64,000 nucleotides of DNA from Kitasatospora atroaurantiaca (GCF_007828955.1 NZ_VIVR01000001.1:4464001-4528000); one strand, 5' to 3'. Shown: positions 27,543 through 37,737, numbered from the stretch's first letter. Notes: a model not told the origin generated them from the letters alone. Numbers and translations are program-made.

Positions 27543-30125
27543 ATGGATGCAACGGACACCCCGCAGCCGGTCCCCACCGCCAACGCGATGCGACGGGCGC
27601 TGCGTCGTGCACGGGACGGTGTGGCGCTCGACGTCACCGAGGCCGCGGTACTGCTCCAGGCCCGCGGCGAGGACCTGCGCGACCTGTGTGCGAGCGCGGG
27701 CAGGGTCCGTGACGCCGGCCTGGCGGCGGCCGGGCGGCCCGGAGTGATCACGTACTCCAAGAAGGTCTTCATCCCGCTCACCAGGCTCTGCCGGGACAAG
27801 TGCCACTACTGCACCTTCGTCACCGTCCCCGGCAAGCTCCGCCGGGCGGGGCACGGCATGTACCTCTCGCCGGACGAGGTGCTGGAGATCGCCCGCCAGG
27901 GTGCCGCGCTCGGCTGCAAGGAGGCGCTCTTCACCCTGGGGGACCGCCCCGAGGACCGCTGGCCCGAGGCCCGCGAGTGGCTGGACGCGCACGGGTACGA
28001 CGACACGCTCGCGTACGTCCGGGCGATGGCCATCCGGGTGCTGGAGGAGACCGGCCTGCTGCCGCACCTCAACCCCGGTGTGCTGACCTGGACGGACTTC
28101 CAGCGGCTCAAGCCGGTCGCGCCCTCGATGGGGATGATGCTGGAGACCACCGCGACCCGCCTCTGGTCCGAGCCCGGCGGCCCGCACCACGGCTCGCCCG
28201 ACAAGGAGCCGGCCGTCCGGCTGCGGGTGCTGGAGGACGCGGGCCGCAGCGCCGTCCCGTTCACCACCGGTGTGCTGATCGGCATCGGCGAGACGTACGA
28301 GGAGCGGGCCGACCCGCTGTTCGCGATCCGCCGCACGGCCCGGCAGTACCACGGCATCCAGGAGGTGATCGTGCAGAACTTCAGGGCCAAGCCGGACACC
28401 GCGATGCGCGCGATGCCCGACGCCGAGCTGGAGGAGCTGGCCGCCGCGATCGCCGTCACCCGGCTGGTGCTGGGCCCGTCGGCGAGGGTCCAGGCGCCGC
28501 CGAACCTGGTGGACGAGGAGTATCCGCTGATCATCGGGGCGGGCATCGACGACTGGGGCGGCGTGTCCCCGCTGACCCCGGACCACGTCAACCCCGAGCG
28601 CCCCTGGCCGCACATCGAGGAGCTGGCCGCCCGCACCGCCGCCGAGGGCTTCGAGCTCCGCGAGCGCCTGACGGTCCATCCGGAGTACCTGCTGGCCGGG
28701 GAGCCCTGGCTCGACCCGCGCGTCCTGCCGCACGTCCGGGCCCTTGCCGACCCCGTCACCGGCCTGGCCCGTGAGGACGCCAAGCCCGTCGGCCTGCCCT
28801 GGCAGGAGCCGGAGGACCTGCCGGCCTCGTACGGTCGCACCGACCTGCACCGCACCATCGACACCGAGGGCCGTACGGGTGACCGCCGGGCCGACTTCGA
28901 GGACGTCTACGGCGACTGGGATGCCCTGCGCGAGCAGCTGGCCGCCTCCGCGCCCGAGCGGCTCCCCGGCGACGTCCGGGAGGCGCTCGCGGTGGCCGCC
29001 GACGACCCGACGAAGCTGACGGACGACCAGGCCCTCGCGCTCTTCCACGCGGACGGCCCGGCGCTGGACGCGCTCTGCCGGATCGCCGACGACGTCCGCC
29101 GCTCGGCCGTCGGCGACACCGTCACCTACTGCGTCACCCGGAACATCAACTTCACCAACGTCTGCTACACCGGCTGCCGCTTCTGCGCCTTCGCCCAGCG
29201 GCGGACGGACGCGGACGCCTACACCCTCTCGCTGGAGCAGGTCGCCGACCGCGCCGCCCAGGCCTGGGAGGTCGGCGCCACCGAGGTCTGCATGCAGGGC
29301 GGCATCCACCCGGACCTGCCCGGCACCGCGTACTTCGACATCGCCCGCGCGGTGAAGGCCCGCGTCCCCGGCATGCACGTGCACGCCTTCTCGCCGATGG
29401 AGGTGGTCAACGGGGCCACCCGTACCGGGCTCTCGATCCGCGACTGGCTCCAGCAGGCCAAGGAGGCCGGGCTGGACACCATCCCCGGTACGGCGGCGGA
29501 GATCCTGGACGACGACGTCCGCTGGGTCCTCACCAAGGGCAAACTGCCCGCCGCCACCTGGGTCGAGGTCGTCTCCACCGCCCACGAGCTGGGCATCCGC
29601 TCCTCCTCCACCATGATGTACGGCCATGTGGACACCCCCGCCCACTGGCTGGGACACCTGCGGCTGCTGGCGCAGATCCAGCAACGCACGGGCGGGTTCA
29701 CGGAGTTCGTCACCCTCCCCTTCATCCACACCAACGCCCCGGTCTACCTGGCGGGCATCGCCCGCCCCGGCCCGACCGCCCGCGACAACCGGGCCGTCGT
29801 CGCCATGGCCCGGCTGCTGCTGCACACCCACATCCCCAACATCCAGACCAGCTGGGTCAAGCTGGGCGCCGAGGGCGCGGCCGAGATGCTCCGCTCGGGT
29901 GCCAACGACCTCGGCGGCACGCTGATGGAGGAGACCATCTCCCGGATGGCCGGCTCGGCCTACGGCAGCTACAAGTCGATCCGCGACCTGGAGGCCATCG
30001 CCGAGGCCGCCGGCCGCCCGCACCGCCAGCGCACCACCACCTACGGCGAGGTGCCCGCAGAACGCCGCGCGGCGGCGCTGGCCTCGGACGGACACCTGCC
30101 GGAGCTGCTGCCGGTGCTGGAGTGA
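27543..30125 (+). CDS. fbiC: FO synthase, fused CofG-CofH (coenzyme F420 biosynthesis)
   Basis: 860 residues from ATG 27543. Two radical-SAM domains in one chain make 7,8-didemethyl-8-hydroxy-5-deazariboflavin, the chromophore of F420, from tyrosine and a flavin-pathway pyrimidine. The CofG half carries C83, C87, C90 (CRDKCHYC) and the CofH half C541, C545, C548 (CYTGCRFC). The fused form is the actinobacterial one; archaea have two proteins. No F420 partner genes (fbiA, fbiB, cofC) lie nearby, which is usual. No good ribosome site is next to the ATG (GGGAGGAAA is 22 bases away), so translation may be leaderless. Confidence 0.96.
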   Translation: MDATDTPQPVPTANAMRRALRRARDGVALDVTEAAVLLQARGEDLRDLCASAGRVRDAGLAAAGRPGVITYSKKVFIPLTRLCRDKCHYCTFVTVPGKLRRAGHGMYLSPDEVLEIARQGAALGCKEALFTLGDRPEDRWPEAREWLDAHGYDDTLAYVRAMAIRVLEETGLLPHLNPGVLTWTDFQRLKPVAPSMGMMLETTATRLWSEPGGPHHGSPDKEPAVRLRVLEDAGRSAVPFTTGVLIGIGETYEERADPLFAIRRTARQYHGIQEVIVQNFRAKPDTAMRAMPDAELEELAAAIAVTRLVLGPSARVQAPPNLVDEEYPLIIGAGIDDWGGVSPLTPDHVNPERPWPHIEELAARTAAEGFELRERLTVHPEYLLAGEPWLDPRVLPHVRALADPVTGLAREDAKPVGLPWQEPEDLPASYGRTDLHRTIDTEGRTGDRRADFEDVYGDWDALREQLAASAPERLPGDVREALAVAADDPTKLTDDQALALFHADGPALDALCRIADDVRRSAVGDTVTYCVTRNINFTNVCYTGCRFCAFAQRRTDADAYTLSLEQVADRAAQAWEVGATEVCMQGGIHPDLPGTAYFDIARAVKARVPGMHVHAFSPMEVVNGATRTGLSIRDWLQQAKEAGLDTIPGTAAEILDDDVRWVLTKGKLPAATWVEVVSTAHELGIRSSSTMMYGHVDTPAHWLGHLRLLAQIQQRTGGFTEFVTLPFIHTNAPVYLAGIARPGPTARDNRAVVAMARLLLHTHIPNIQTSWVKLGAEGAAEMLRSGANDLGGTLMEETISRMAGSAYGSYKSIRDLEAIAEAAGRPHRQRTTTYGEVPAERRAAALASDGHLPELLPVLE

Positions 30126-30280
30126 CCGGCCTTCCCAATCCGCCCGGGTATTCGAATACAGTGCGGGTGCGCTCGAAGCTCGGAGCTCCGATCCGGGCCC
30201 GAACCCTTGACGGGCGCGGCCTCCACCCCCGCTGACCGGGCCGGCTCCGCAGCCTGCCCCCGGACGAAAGGTGCCGACCC

Positions 30281-31390
30281 GTGATGCCACTGTGGTCACG
30301 CGCGCAGCAGCAGGACTTCCGCAGCCGGGTGCGGGGCTGTCTGCTCGGCGGGGCGATCGGTGACGCGCTCGGCGCCGGCATCGAGTTCGAGTCGCTGGAG
30401 AAGATCCGCGCCGCGCACGGCCCGCAGGGCGTGACGGGGTACGTGCCCGCGTACGGGCGGCGCGGGTCCGTCACGGACGACACCCAGATGGTGCTCTTCA
30501 CCGTCGACGGGCTGATCCGCGCCCACATCCGCCGGGACGGCGGCAGCTGGCACCCGCCCACCGACGTGCACCAGGCGTACCTGCGCTGGGCCGCCACCCA
30601 GCGCGACTGGGGCCCGGACGAGCGCCGGGCCGACCTCGGCTGGCTCGGCCGCGAGGAGTGGCTGTACGCCCAGCGGGCGCCCGGCCAGGCCTGCCTCTCC
30701 GGTCTCACCGGGCCTGACGCGGAGCGGCTCGGCACCCTGGACGCGCCGCGCAACCCGCACTCCAAGGGCTGCGGCACGGTGATGCGCGCCGCGCCGTTCG
30801 GGCTGCTGGTGGCCTGGGAGCCCGGACTGGTCTTCCAGCTGGCGGTGGAGTGCTCGGTGCTGACGCACGGACACCCGACCGGCTACCTGGCGGCCGGAGC
30901 GCTGGCGGTGATCGTCCATGCGGTGGCCCGGGGCGGCACCCTGGAGGAGGGCGTGCACCTCGCTCTGGCGCTGCTCTCCGAGCGGCCGTCGCACGAGGAG
31001 ACCACGGCGGCCCTGCGCGGGGCGCTGGACGCCGTACGGGCGGGGGAACCGTCCGCCGAGCGGATCGAGGCGTTGGGGGAGGGCTGGGTGGCGGAGGAGG
31101 CGCTGGCCATCGGGGTGTACTGCGCGCTGGTGGCCCACGACGTGAAGTCCGGTCTGCTGCTGGCCGTCAACCACTCGGGGGACAGCGACTCCACCGGGGC
31201 GATATGCGGGAATCTGCTCGGGGCGCTGCACGGGGAGACGGCGCTGCCGCCGACGCTGCTGGCGGAGTTGGAGGGGCGGGGAACCCTCCTGGAGCTGTCC
31301 GACGACTTCGTCCTGGAGCTGCTGCACGGGCCGGAGCTGCACGGCGGCGAGCTGCGCACGGTGTGGGCGGAGCGCTACCCGATCGCCTGA
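30281..31390 (+). CDS. ADP-ribosylglycohydrolase family protein
   Basis: 369 residues from GTG 30281 (ATG 30284 is next). The family removes ADP-ribose from proteins such as arginine-ADP-ribosylated nitrogenase reductase (DraG) or other targets. Metal-binding motifs are intact: GCLLGGAIGDALG at the start, SVTDDTQM near 62-69, and NHSGDSDSTGAICGNLLGAL near 293-312, whose Asp residues bind two Mg or Mn ions. GAAAGG lies 12 bases upstream. It stands alone; the target protein is unknown. Closed by a hairpin shared with the convergent DUF397 gene. Confidence 0.93.
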   Translation: MMPLWSRAQQQDFRSRVRGCLLGGAIGDALGAGIEFESLEKIRAAHGPQGVTGYVPAYGRRGSVTDDTQMVLFTVDGLIRAHIRRDGGSWHPPTDVHQAYLRWAATQRDWGPDERRADLGWLGREEWLYAQRAPGQACLSGLTGPDAERLGTLDAPRNPHSKGCGTVMRAAPFGLLVAWEPGLVFQLAVECSVLTHGHPTGYLAAGALAVIVHAVARGGTLEEGVHLALALLSERPSHEETTAALRGALDAVRAGEPSAERIEALGEGWVAEEALAIGVYCALVAHDVKSGLLLAVNHSGDSDSTGAICGNLLGALHGETALPPTLLAELEGRGTLLELSDDFVLELLHGPELHGGELRTVWAERYPIA

Positions 31391-31395
31391 CCGAG

Positions 31396-31425
31396 GGTGC
31401 CCGCCGCGCAAGGACGGCGGGCACC
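31396..31425. terminator. Hairpin terminator between converging genes
   Basis: Perfect 11-bp stem GGTGCCCGCCG / CGGCGGGCACC with an 8-base loop, five bases after the ADP-ribosylglycohydrolase stop and 17 before the DUF397 stop. Confidence 0.75.
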
Positions 31426-31442
31426 GGACCGCAGAGGGTGCG

Positions 31443-31652
31443 TCAGACCTCGCCGAACACACCGGAACCGGCGGCGGCGGCGAAGGCGGCCCAGGCCTCG
31501 TTGGAGAAGTGCAGCTGGGGGCCCTCGGGGTCCTTGGAGTCACGGACGGCGATGGTGGCGGTGTCGGGAACGGCGATCTCGACGCAAGCGCCGTTGCCAC
31601 CGCTGTGGCTGCTCTTGCGCCAGATCAGGTTGCTCGTGGACTTGGTGGTCAT
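31443..31652 (-). CDS. DUF397 domain protein
   Basis: 69 residues. Hallmark DUF397 text: WRKSSHSGGNGACVEIAVPDTATIAVRDSKDPEGPQLHF, and FSNEAWAAFAAA. Streptomycetes have many such small proteins, nearly always directly after an XRE regulator with a DUF5753 domain, as here. BldB and WhiJ-associated proteins belong to such pairs, which act in development and antibiotic control; the partner is thought to be modulated by the small protein. Its ATG overlaps the stop of the upstream regulator's true 3' reading frame by four bases. Confidence 0.93.
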   Translation of the reverse strand: MTTKSTSNLIWRKSSHSGGNGACVEIAVPDTATIAVRDSKDPEGPQLHFSNEAWAAFAAAAGSGVFGEV

Positions 31653-32505
31653 CTCTTGAACCCCTCTGCATGGTTGTGTATCAGCGACCGGCTCTCCGCG
31701 ACGCTGAGCGCTGCGGCCCGCAGGTGGTCGTACAGATTGGTATAGCGGCGGACGTCGGCCTCCTTCTCAAGGTAGAGGTCGCTCGTCACTCCTTCGAAGT
31801 AGACAACGGTCGAATCCGCTGACTCCGGGAACTCCATCAGGGAGATGTCCCGGTCATGCCGGGATGGGCGCCGTGCTTGAACGGGATGACCTGAAGGTTG
31901 ATGTTGGGCCGCTCGCCCAGGTCCAGCAGCTGCAGGAGCTGATCGGCCATCACCTGGCGGCTCCCCACCTCCCGGCAGAGCACCGCCTCGTCTATGACCA
32001 CCCAGAGGCTGCCGAGCTGGTCCTCGCCGTATATCCGGCTCTGCCGCTTCAGCCGTACGTCCACCCGCCGCTTGATCGCGCCCGGCTCGGTGTCGGGCTG
32101 GGTGCCGAGCACCACCGCCTCGGCGTACTCGCGGGTCTGCAGCAGACCGGGGACGAAGGAGGACTCGTACGCGCGGATCGAGGAGGCCTCGGCCTCGAGG
32201 CCGATGTAGACGCTGTACGGGATGTCGCCGAACTCGTGCCACCAGCCGCGCTGGCGGGACTCGCGGGCCATCTCCATCAGCCCCGCGCGCACCCGCTCGT
32301 CGGCGACCTCGTACACCTCGCACAGGTCGCGGACGTCGCGCTGGCTGATGCTGCGACGGCCGTTCTCCAACCTGCTGATCTTCGACTGGGAGACCATCAG
32401 GCGGCCGGCGACCTCCTCGGCCGTCATCCCCTTCAGCTCGCGCAGGCGCCGCAGTTCGGCGCCGAGTCTGCGTCGCCGAACTGTCGGATTGATGTTGGCG
32501 GACAC
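31649..32505 (-). pseudogene. XRE/DUF5753 regulator, broken by a one-base frameshift
   Basis: Start GTG 32505 has GGAGG eight bases upstream. Residues about 14-68 are an XRE helix-turn-helix (EEVAGRLMVSQSKISRLENGR); DUF5753 follows (SSFVPGLLQTREYAEAV, then LGERPNINLQVIPFKHGAHPGMTG). In this frame a stop comes at 31837, but the conserved C-terminus (SLMEFPESADSTVVYFE through DLYLEKEADVRRYTNLYDHLRAAALS) continues in another frame to 31649, where its stop overlaps the DUF397 start. Adding one C to the CCC run at 31849-31851 restores one protein of about 285 residues. Either a real mutation or a base-calling error; coding pattern on both sides is intact. Confidence 0.85.
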
Positions 32506-32807
32506 ATCGACCTCCGGCCGGACCTCTGGCACACCCGGGAGCGGTGCGCCGCGGAACACTGTGGAAATTGGTACCAACCCCCCTGACTTGGAGCAGCATG
32601 TCATCTCGGCTCAGGTCGGCGCCGGGGAATCGCAGTAGCGCACTAGAACAGATCATCGGAAAAGCGCCCAATCGGGATCGCCCCTCTTGCGCCATCCGCG
32701 CAGAACCGATAAAGCCCCCCGGGAAACGCCGACGGGGCGGTCCGTCCGGCAACGGTGTGCCGGGCGGACCGCCCCGAGATGCACCTCTGGCTAACGGCGC
32801 GAGCCGT
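32506..32807. other. Intergenic region before the XRE gene
   Basis: 302 bases between two minus-strand genes. It contains the GPP34 terminator at 32734-32775. The part next to the regulator (32580-32640) is less GC-rich and presumably holds its promoter, but no box is convincing. Confidence 0.4.
32734..32775 (-). terminator. Hairpin terminator of the GPP34 gene
   Basis: 18-bp stem (GGGGCGGTCCGTCCGGCA with TGCCGGGCGGACCGCCCC, one G-T pair) around ACGGTG, 33 bases past the GPP34 stop on the minus strand. Confidence 0.75.
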
Positions 32808-33566
32808 TCATCGCACGCCCACCCGGGCCGCCACGCCCCGGCCGCCCGCGGCCGGCCGGGCCACCACGGGCCGTCCGGCGGGCACCGGACGCCCGGCCGC
32901 CGGGGATCCGGCACCGGCCGCCGTGGCGCGGCCCTGCTGGGCCGGCAGGCCGTTCTGGACGTCCATCACGGCGTGCGCGACCATCCCGCCGAGCGGGTCG
33001 TAACGGATCAGGTCGCGCAGTCGTGACCGCGAGGACCTCCCCTCGTTACCGGGGTACAGATGCTTGCCCAGACCCACCGCGTGCGCCAGTGCGGCCAGCG
33101 CGGCCGTCCTGGGGTCCGGTGGTACGCCGGTGCGGATTGCGGTGTCCAGACGCTGCTTGATGGCGGCGTTCGTACAGTCGTCCGACGCCTGATAGCGCGT
33201 CGTCGGCAGCACGCCGCACACCTGGCCCGGCACCGCCGTCACCATGCCGCACCGCTCCAGGTGCGCCAGGTACGTCTGACGGAGCCCCAGCCGGGGTCCG
33301 CCGATCCAGTGCGCGGCCCGCACCGGGCTGCCACGTCGGCGCAGCAGTTCCAGTGCGTGGTCCAGAGTCGGGTCGCCGGTCGGCCGTGGCAGCACCACGG
33401 CGATCCGGTCCCCGTCCGGGACTATCCGTCCGGCCAGGGACAGCTCGACGAGCTGTGCCCCGGCGAGTCCGAGGTCGAGGGTCTGCGGCTGCGCCGTGGT
33501 GCCCGTGGTCGGGTCCAGAGCGAGCAACAAGAGTTCCTCGGGAATTGTTCTGCGGCTCTTGCCCAT
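32808..33566 (-). CDS. GPP34 (GOLPH3/Vps74-like) family protein
   Basis: 252 residues. GPP34 fold features: the opening TIPEELLLLALDPTTG, GLAGAQLVELSLAGRI, TGDPTLDHALELLRRRGSP and the later TAALAALAHAVGLGKHLYP with RSRLRDLIRYDPLGGMVAHAVMDVQ. In eukaryotes the fold binds phosphatidylinositol 4-phosphate at the Golgi; streptomycetes carry several copies with unknown role, often near developmental regulators. The last about 40 residues are low-complexity Ala/Gly/Pro/Arg. ATG 33566 has GGGAGGC upstream. Confidence 0.9.
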   Translation of the reverse strand: MGKSRRTIPEELLLLALDPTTGTTAQPQTLDLGLAGAQLVELSLAGRIVPDGDRIAVVLPRPTGDPTLDHALELLRRRGSPVRAAHWIGGPRLGLRQTYLAHLERCGMVTAVPGQVCGVLPTTRYQASDDCTNAAIKQRLDTAIRTGVPPDPRTAALAALAHAVGLGKHLYPGNEGRSSRSRLRDLIRYDPLGGMVAHAVMDVQNGLPAQQGRATAAGAGSPAAGRPVPAGRPVVARPAAGGRGVAARVGVR

Positions 33567-33918
33567 CCAAGCCTCCCCGCGTGGATGAATGACAGAGTGA
33601 CGCCTCTCACAGTGGCTTGTCGAGTACGCCTCCGAATCGTGACCTTGCCCCGGAGGCCTGGAACCACGGGCCGCAGGCCTCGCGTCTGACCCTGGGAACG
33701 GCCGCAGGAGGGCCCGGACGGGAGAATAACGGCCGGTCGGGCGGGGTGTGGGCGGCCGGATCGGCCGCCGGTGGCGGAGACTGTACAGCTACAGGTGCGC
33801 GGCGAGAAGCCGCGCAAAGTCATGTGTTGATCGTCAGGTCGGTCCGGGTCGGTTCGGGACGGGCCGACCGGGGCTCGAGCGGCGGGCGGCCGGCGGGCGG
33901 ATGAGGAGGATGGGTCAC
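33567..33918. other. Divergent intergenic region
   Basis: 352 bases between the GPP34 gene and the carboxypeptidase gene. A short hairpin, GCGCGGC / GCCGCGC with loop GAGAA, lies at 33797-33815 and could be an attenuator or a regulator site. No gene is supported, although the carboxypeptidase frame stays open here. Confidence 0.4.
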
Positions 33919-35907
33919 GTGGGCGAGTCCCCCGACAGTGTCCGGCGCGACGGGGAAGCGGAGGCGTCCGTACCCGAGGTGACGGCCGAGGAGGCCGCCA
34001 CCGGTACGGAGCAGAGCAGCTCCACCGTGCAACTGAGGGTCCGCGATGTGGACACCAGGACCACGGCGCTCCGACTGCCGGTGGACAACACGACCACCGC
34101 GTTGCGACTGCCCCCGGAGGTGCTCGCACCCCCGGTGAGCGGCAAGGATGACAAGGACGCCGAGGAGGGCAAGGACGGCGGGGCTGGCGCGGCGACCGCG
34201 TCGGCCGCGGAGTCCGCGGAGCCGGCGAAGGCCGACCCGCGTCTCGCGATGCGGGACGGGCGGGAGTCGGCGGGCGCCGCGCTGAAGGTGGACGCGGCCC
34301 CCGGGAAGCCCTCGGTCGGTACGGTCCCCGAGCCGGTGCCCGAGCCCACCCCGGAACCCGAGCCGACCCCCGAACCGGAACCGACCCCCGAACCGGAACC
34401 GACCCCCGAACCGGAACCGACCCCCGAGCCCGAGCCCGGCCCCGCGCCGCGCCCGGCCCCGCGTCCGGTACCCGAGCCGACCCCGGCACCCACGCCGCTG
34501 CCGGTCCCCGACCCGGGACCGGTACCGCCGCCGATGCCCCCGGTCCCGCCCGCACCGCCGGCCCCGCAGCCCGGTCCTGCGCTGGAGCCCGAAGCCGGCC
34601 TGCAGCCCGGCCCTGCCCCGCTGTCGATGCCCGAGACCACCTCCGAGGCCATGGAGGTGCTGGCCGCCCTCAGCGCCCGCCAGGTCACCCCGTTCCAGCG
34701 GGGGGTCAAGCGGGCCACCATCTGGGCGGTCTTCCTGGCCTTCGTCCTCGGCGTGGTGGTCGTCGCCCAGCTGCTGCGCCCGCTGCCCGGCCCCCAGGCC
34801 AAGCTCTCCCTCGCCCGCTCGTACACCTTCGGCGGCGACACCCTGACCGTGCCCTGGCCGGCCAAGGGCCAGGCTGCCGCCGAGGTGGTCGGCGTGGGCA
34901 GTCTGGGGAGCTCGGGGCAGCAGACCCCGGCACCGATCGCCAGCGTCACCAAGGTGATGAACGCCTACCTGATCCTGCAGGCCCACCCGCTCAAGAAGGG
35001 TGAGAACGGCCCCAGCATCACCGTGGACAAGCAGGCCGCCGCGGAGTCCACCGACGGTGACCAGTCCCGGGCCAAGCTGGCCGAGGGCCAGCAGCTCAGC
35101 GAGTACCAGGCGCTCGAACTGCTGATGCTGCCCTCGGCCAACAACGTCGCCCGGCTGCTCGCCCGCTGGGACGCCGGCTCGGAGGAGGCGTTCATCAAGA
35201 AGATGAACGACCAGGCCGCCAAGCTCGGCATGACCAACACCACCTACGCCGACCCGGCCGGGTACGACTCGGCCACCAAGAGCACCGCGACGGACCAGCT
35301 CAAGCTCGCCGAGCAGGTCATGAAGGACGACATCTTCCGGCAGATCGTCGCCGAGCCCGAGATGCGCTACAACGGCGAGCGGATCTCCAACACCAACGAC
35401 CTGGTCTACACCCAGCGGGGCAGCGTCATCGGCGTCAAGACCGGCTCCTCGACCCCGGCCGGCTCCTGCCTGATGTGGGCCGCCGTGAAGGAGATCGGCG
35501 GCACCAAGCGGCTGATCCTCGGCGTCACCCTGGGCCAGCCCGCGGTCAAGGGCGTGGACCTGGCGAAGGTCGCCCAGACGCCCAGTCTGAAGATCATCAA
35601 CACCGTGCAGAGCGGCCTGGCCGGCCAGACGCTGGCCAAGCAGGGCGATGTGGTGGGCTACGTCGACGACGGTCTTGGCGGCCGGGCGCCGGTCGTCGCC
35701 GCCAAGGACGTCACGGTGGCCGGCTGGTCCGGCATCACCGCCGAGGTCAAGCTCGACAGCGCCAAGCTCGGCCACAGTGCCAAGGCCGGCACCCAGGTGG
35801 GCACCATCACGGCGGGGGAGGGCGAGGGCAAGGTCGAGGTGCCGGTCACCCTCAAGTCCGACCTGGCGCCGCCGTCCATCCTGTCGCGCCTGCTGCGCTT
35901 CCTCTGA
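33919..35907 (+). CDS. D-alanyl-D-alanine carboxypeptidase (S11) with long Pro-rich cytoplasmic N-terminus
   Basis: 662 residues from GTG 33919, nine bases after GAGGAGG; ATG 33901 and 33910 are alternatives. Penicillin-binding S11 peptidase that trims the terminal D-Ala of peptidoglycan stem peptides. Catalytic motifs are S342-V-T-K345, S406-A-N408 and K507-T-G. A single transmembrane helix lies at about 267-287 ([19 protein letters not shown]), so residues 1-265 should be cytoplasmic. That part is acidic, then holds five PEPEPT-like hexapeptides (about 143-172) and more Pro-rich text. The catalytic domain is outside. Most S11 enzymes have a signal peptide and no such tail. Confidence 0.92.
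   Translation: MGESPDSVRRDGEAEASVPEVTAEEAATGTEQSSSTVQLRVRDVDTRTTALRLPVDNTTTALRLPPEVLAPPVSGKDDKDAEEGKDGGAGAATASAAESAEPAKADPRLAMRDGRESAGAALKVDAAPGKPSVGTVPEPVPEPTPEPEPTPEPEPTPEPEPTPEPEPTPEPEPGPAPRPAPRPVPEPTPAPTPLPVPDPGPVPPPMPPVPPAPPAPQPGPALEPEAGLQPGPAPLSMPETTSEAMEVLAALSARQVTPFQRGVKRATIWAVFLAFVLGVVVVAQLLRPLPGPQAKLSLARSYTFGGDTLTVPWPAKGQAAAEVVGVGSLGSSGQQTPAPIASVTKVMNAYLILQAHPLKKGENGPSITVDKQAAAESTDGDQSRAKLAEGQQLSEYQALELLMLPSANNVARLLARWDAGSEEAFIKKMNDQAAKLGMTNTTYADPAGYDSATKSTATDQLKLAEQVMKDDIFRQIVAEPEMRYNGERISNTNDLVYTQRGSVIGVKTGSSTPAGSCLMWAAVKEIGGTKRLILGVTLGQPAVKGVDLAKVAQTPSLKIINTVQSGLAGQTLAKQGDVVGYVDDGLGGRAPVVAAKDVTVAGWSGITAEVKLDSAKLGHSAKAGTQVGTITAGEGEGKVEVPVTLKSDLAPPSILSRLLRFL
34345..34434 (+). repeat. 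Five tandem 18-bp units coding PEPEPT-type hexapeptides
   Basis: The unit CCGACCCCCGAACCGGAA recurs exactly at 34363, 34381 and 34399, with variant units at 34345 and 34417. It encodes Thr-Pro-Glu-Pro-Glu-Pro in frame, so copy changes would keep the frame. Confidence 0.85.
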
Positions 35908-35913
35908 CGGCCC

Positions 35914-35944
35914 GTGGGGCGGGCGTCACTTGCGCCCGCCCCAC
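35914..35944. terminator. Convergent hairpin terminator
   Basis: 12-bp perfect stem GTGGGGCGGGCG / CGCCCGCCCCAC with a 7-base loop. It follows the carboxypeptidase stop and overlaps the last codons of the convergent YihY gene. Confidence 0.7.
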
Positions 35945-36840
35945 GCGCCCGGCTCGGTGGGCGTCCCCAGCAACTGCGCGGCCACCGGCTCCTCCGAGAT
36001 CACCCGCCCCAGTGCGATCGCCAGCGTCACGGCCGTGAACACCACGATCAGCCAGGACAGCGAGGTGAACACCACCCCGTACGGGCCGAACTTCGTGATG
36101 CTGCGTGACACCGCTCCGGGCAGGTAGTACTTCGCGGCGATCCCCAGCCCCACCACCGCAGCGCCGCACAGCAGGGCCCCCGGCAACAGCGGGTACCAGC
36201 GCACGCGGCCGCCCAGCAGCAGGTGCTGCGTCCACCACCACAGTGCGGTCGAGGCCACGAAGATCAGCGGCACGCCGAGCCACGCCCCCACGCCGAAGCC
36301 CTCGCGGATCGGCGCCTGGAAGACCAGGAAGACCAGCCACACCATCAGCCAGGCCAGCCAGCGCCAGGCCGCCACCCTGGTGCCGCTCTTGGGCAGCTCC
36401 CAGCACCGTTCGCAGACCCGCTGCATGGCACGGCTCAACGCCGTCGCCGACAGCAGCGTCACCAGCGCGCCGAACGCACCGAAGCTCTGCGCCACTTCGT
36501 CGTGCGGGGCCGACATCACCTGCCGTACCTGCTCCTGCGTGGCCCCCTTCACCCCCAGCTGGTCGCGGAGCGTGTTGGTCACACCGTCCCGCACCGTCGC
36601 CGGGGCGAAGACCGCCACCACGAACAGGGCCGGCAGCGCGCTGAGGAAGGCCTGCGCGGCCAGCCTGGTGGCATTGTCCAGCAGGCTCACCCGGAGGAGC
36701 TGGTGGACGGCCCGGCCGACCATCGGCACCTGGTCAGGCATGGCCTTCGCAGTGGCGGCCATGGCGGCGGCCCTGCCCTTGGTACGGGCCCACCGGCCGG
36801 ACCCCGGCCCAGCCTGACCCGGTGACTCAGGCACACGCAC
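35926..36840 (-). CDS. YihY/virulence factor BrkB family membrane protein
   Basis: 304 residues with six hydrophobic segments at about 58-80, 120-140, 165-180, 186-205, 220-240 and 252-275. Family text: RLAAQAFLSALPALFVVAVFAP, LVTLLSATALSRAMQRVCERCWELP, SRSITKFGPYGVVFTSLSWLIVVF. Formerly misnamed ribonuclease BN; the true function is unknown, possibly transport. ATG 36840 lies downstream of the mannosyltransferase terminator, so this is a separate transcription unit. Confidence 0.88.
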   Translation of the reverse strand: MRVPESPGQAGPGSGRWARTKGRAAAMAATAKAMPDQVPMVGRAVHQLLRVSLLDNATRLAAQAFLSALPALFVVAVFAPATVRDGVTNTLRDQLGVKGATQEQVRQVMSAPHDEVAQSFGAFGALVTLLSATALSRAMQRVCERCWELPKSGTRVAAWRWLAWLMVWLVFLVFQAPIREGFGVGAWLGVPLIFVASTALWWWTQHLLLGGRVRWYPLLPGALLCGAAVVGLGIAAKYYLPGAVSRSITKFGPYGVVFTSLSWLIVVFTAVTLAIALGRVISEEPVAAQLLGTPTEPGAWGGRK

Positions 36841-36895
36841 CTCCGGGACTCGGGGGCTTCATGGTCACCCGGAGCCGCCCGCCCCGCACCCGGAC

Positions 36896-36940
36896 GGCAG
36901 CGGGCCCCGTGCACCGTTCGGGTGCACGGGGCCCGCTGCC
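36896..36940 (-). terminator. Perfect 20-bp stem terminator of the glycosyltransferase operon
   Basis: Arms 36896-36915 and 36921-36940 are exact complements around GTTCG; key halves GGCAGCGGGCCCC and GGGGCCCGCTGCC. It lies 24 bases after the mannosyltransferase stop on the minus strand. Confidence 0.85.
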
Positions 36941-36963
36941 GCTGGGCCGCCTTCTGGTCGGCG

Positions 36964-37737
36964 TTACTTCTTCCCGGGCTTCTTTCCGGTGAGCTTCTGG
37001 ATGCGGGATCCGATGCCCCAGCCGGTGACGCGCCAGAGGGCTTCGACGAGGATGGCGCGGCTCATCTTGGAGGCGCCGAATTCGCGTTCGACGAAGGTGA
37101 TGGGGACCTCGACGACCTTGAAGCCGGCCTTCACGGTGCGCCAGGCGAGGTCGACCTGGAAGCAGTAGCCGGCGGAGGCGACCTCGTCCATGCCGAGGCC
37201 GAGGAGGGTCTCCTTGCGGAAGGCGCGGTAGCCGCCGGTGACGTCCTTGATGGGGACGCCGAGCATGAGGCGGGAGTAGAGGGAGCCGCCGCGGGAGATC
37301 AGCAGGCGGGACTTGGGCCAGTTGACGACCTTGCCGCCGGGGACCCAGCGGGAGCCCTGGACGAGGTCGGCGGTGCGCAGGGCGGTGAGCAGGCGGTGGA
37401 GTTCCTCGGGCTGGTGGGAGCCGTCGGCGTCCATCTCGACGAGGACGTCGTAGCCGTTGTCGATGCCCCAGCGGAAGCCGGCCAGGTAGGCGGCGCCGAG
37501 GCCTTCCTTGCCCTTGCGGTGCATGACGTGGACGTGGTCGTCCTCGGCGGCGATCTTGTCGGCGAGTTCGCCGGTGCCGTCGGGGCTGTTGTCGTCGGCC
37601 ACCAGGACGTGGACCTCGGGGACGGCGGTACGGACCCGGGAGGTGATCCGCTCGACGTTCTCGGCCTCGTTGTAGGTCGGGATGATCACCAGCACCTTGC
37701 CGAGATCGGCGAAGGTGCTCTCCTCAGGGGCAGTCAC
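36964..37737 (-). CDS. Polyprenol monophosphomannose synthase (GT2)
   Basis: 257 residues from GTG 37737 (AAAGG eight bases upstream; GTG 37752 is in frame). It moves mannose from GDP-mannose to polyprenyl phosphate, giving the lipid-linked donor for protein O-mannosylation and glycolipids. GT2 motifs: [42 protein letters not shown] and the [14 protein letters not shown] stretch. It lacks the C-terminal or N-terminal membrane domain seen in mycobacterial Ppm1 fusions. It follows a GT-C glycosyltransferase gene by about 20 bases, so donor and user enzymes may share a transcript. Confidence 0.93.
   Translation of the reverse strand: MTAPEESTFADLGKVLVIIPTYNEAENVERITSRVRTAVPEVHVLVADDNSPDGTGELADKIAAEDDHVHVMHRKGKEGLGAAYLAGFRWGIDNGYDVLVEMDADGSHQPEELHRLLTALRTADLVQGSRWVPGGKVVNWPKSRLLISRGGSLYSRLMLGVPIKDVTGGYRAFRKETLLGLGMDEVASAGYCFQVDLAWRTVKAGFKVVEVPITFVEREFGASKMSRAILVEALWRVTGWGIGSRIQKLTGKKPGKK

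Noticed and set aside
26199-30299. 1366-codon minus-strand frame across fbiC
   Set aside because: Only the last 388 codons have domain content (LolA-like); the rest is the shadow of fbiC.
34345-34434. CRISPR-like array
   Set aside because: The 18-bp units are contiguous, in frame and coding for Pro-Glu repeats, with no spacers.
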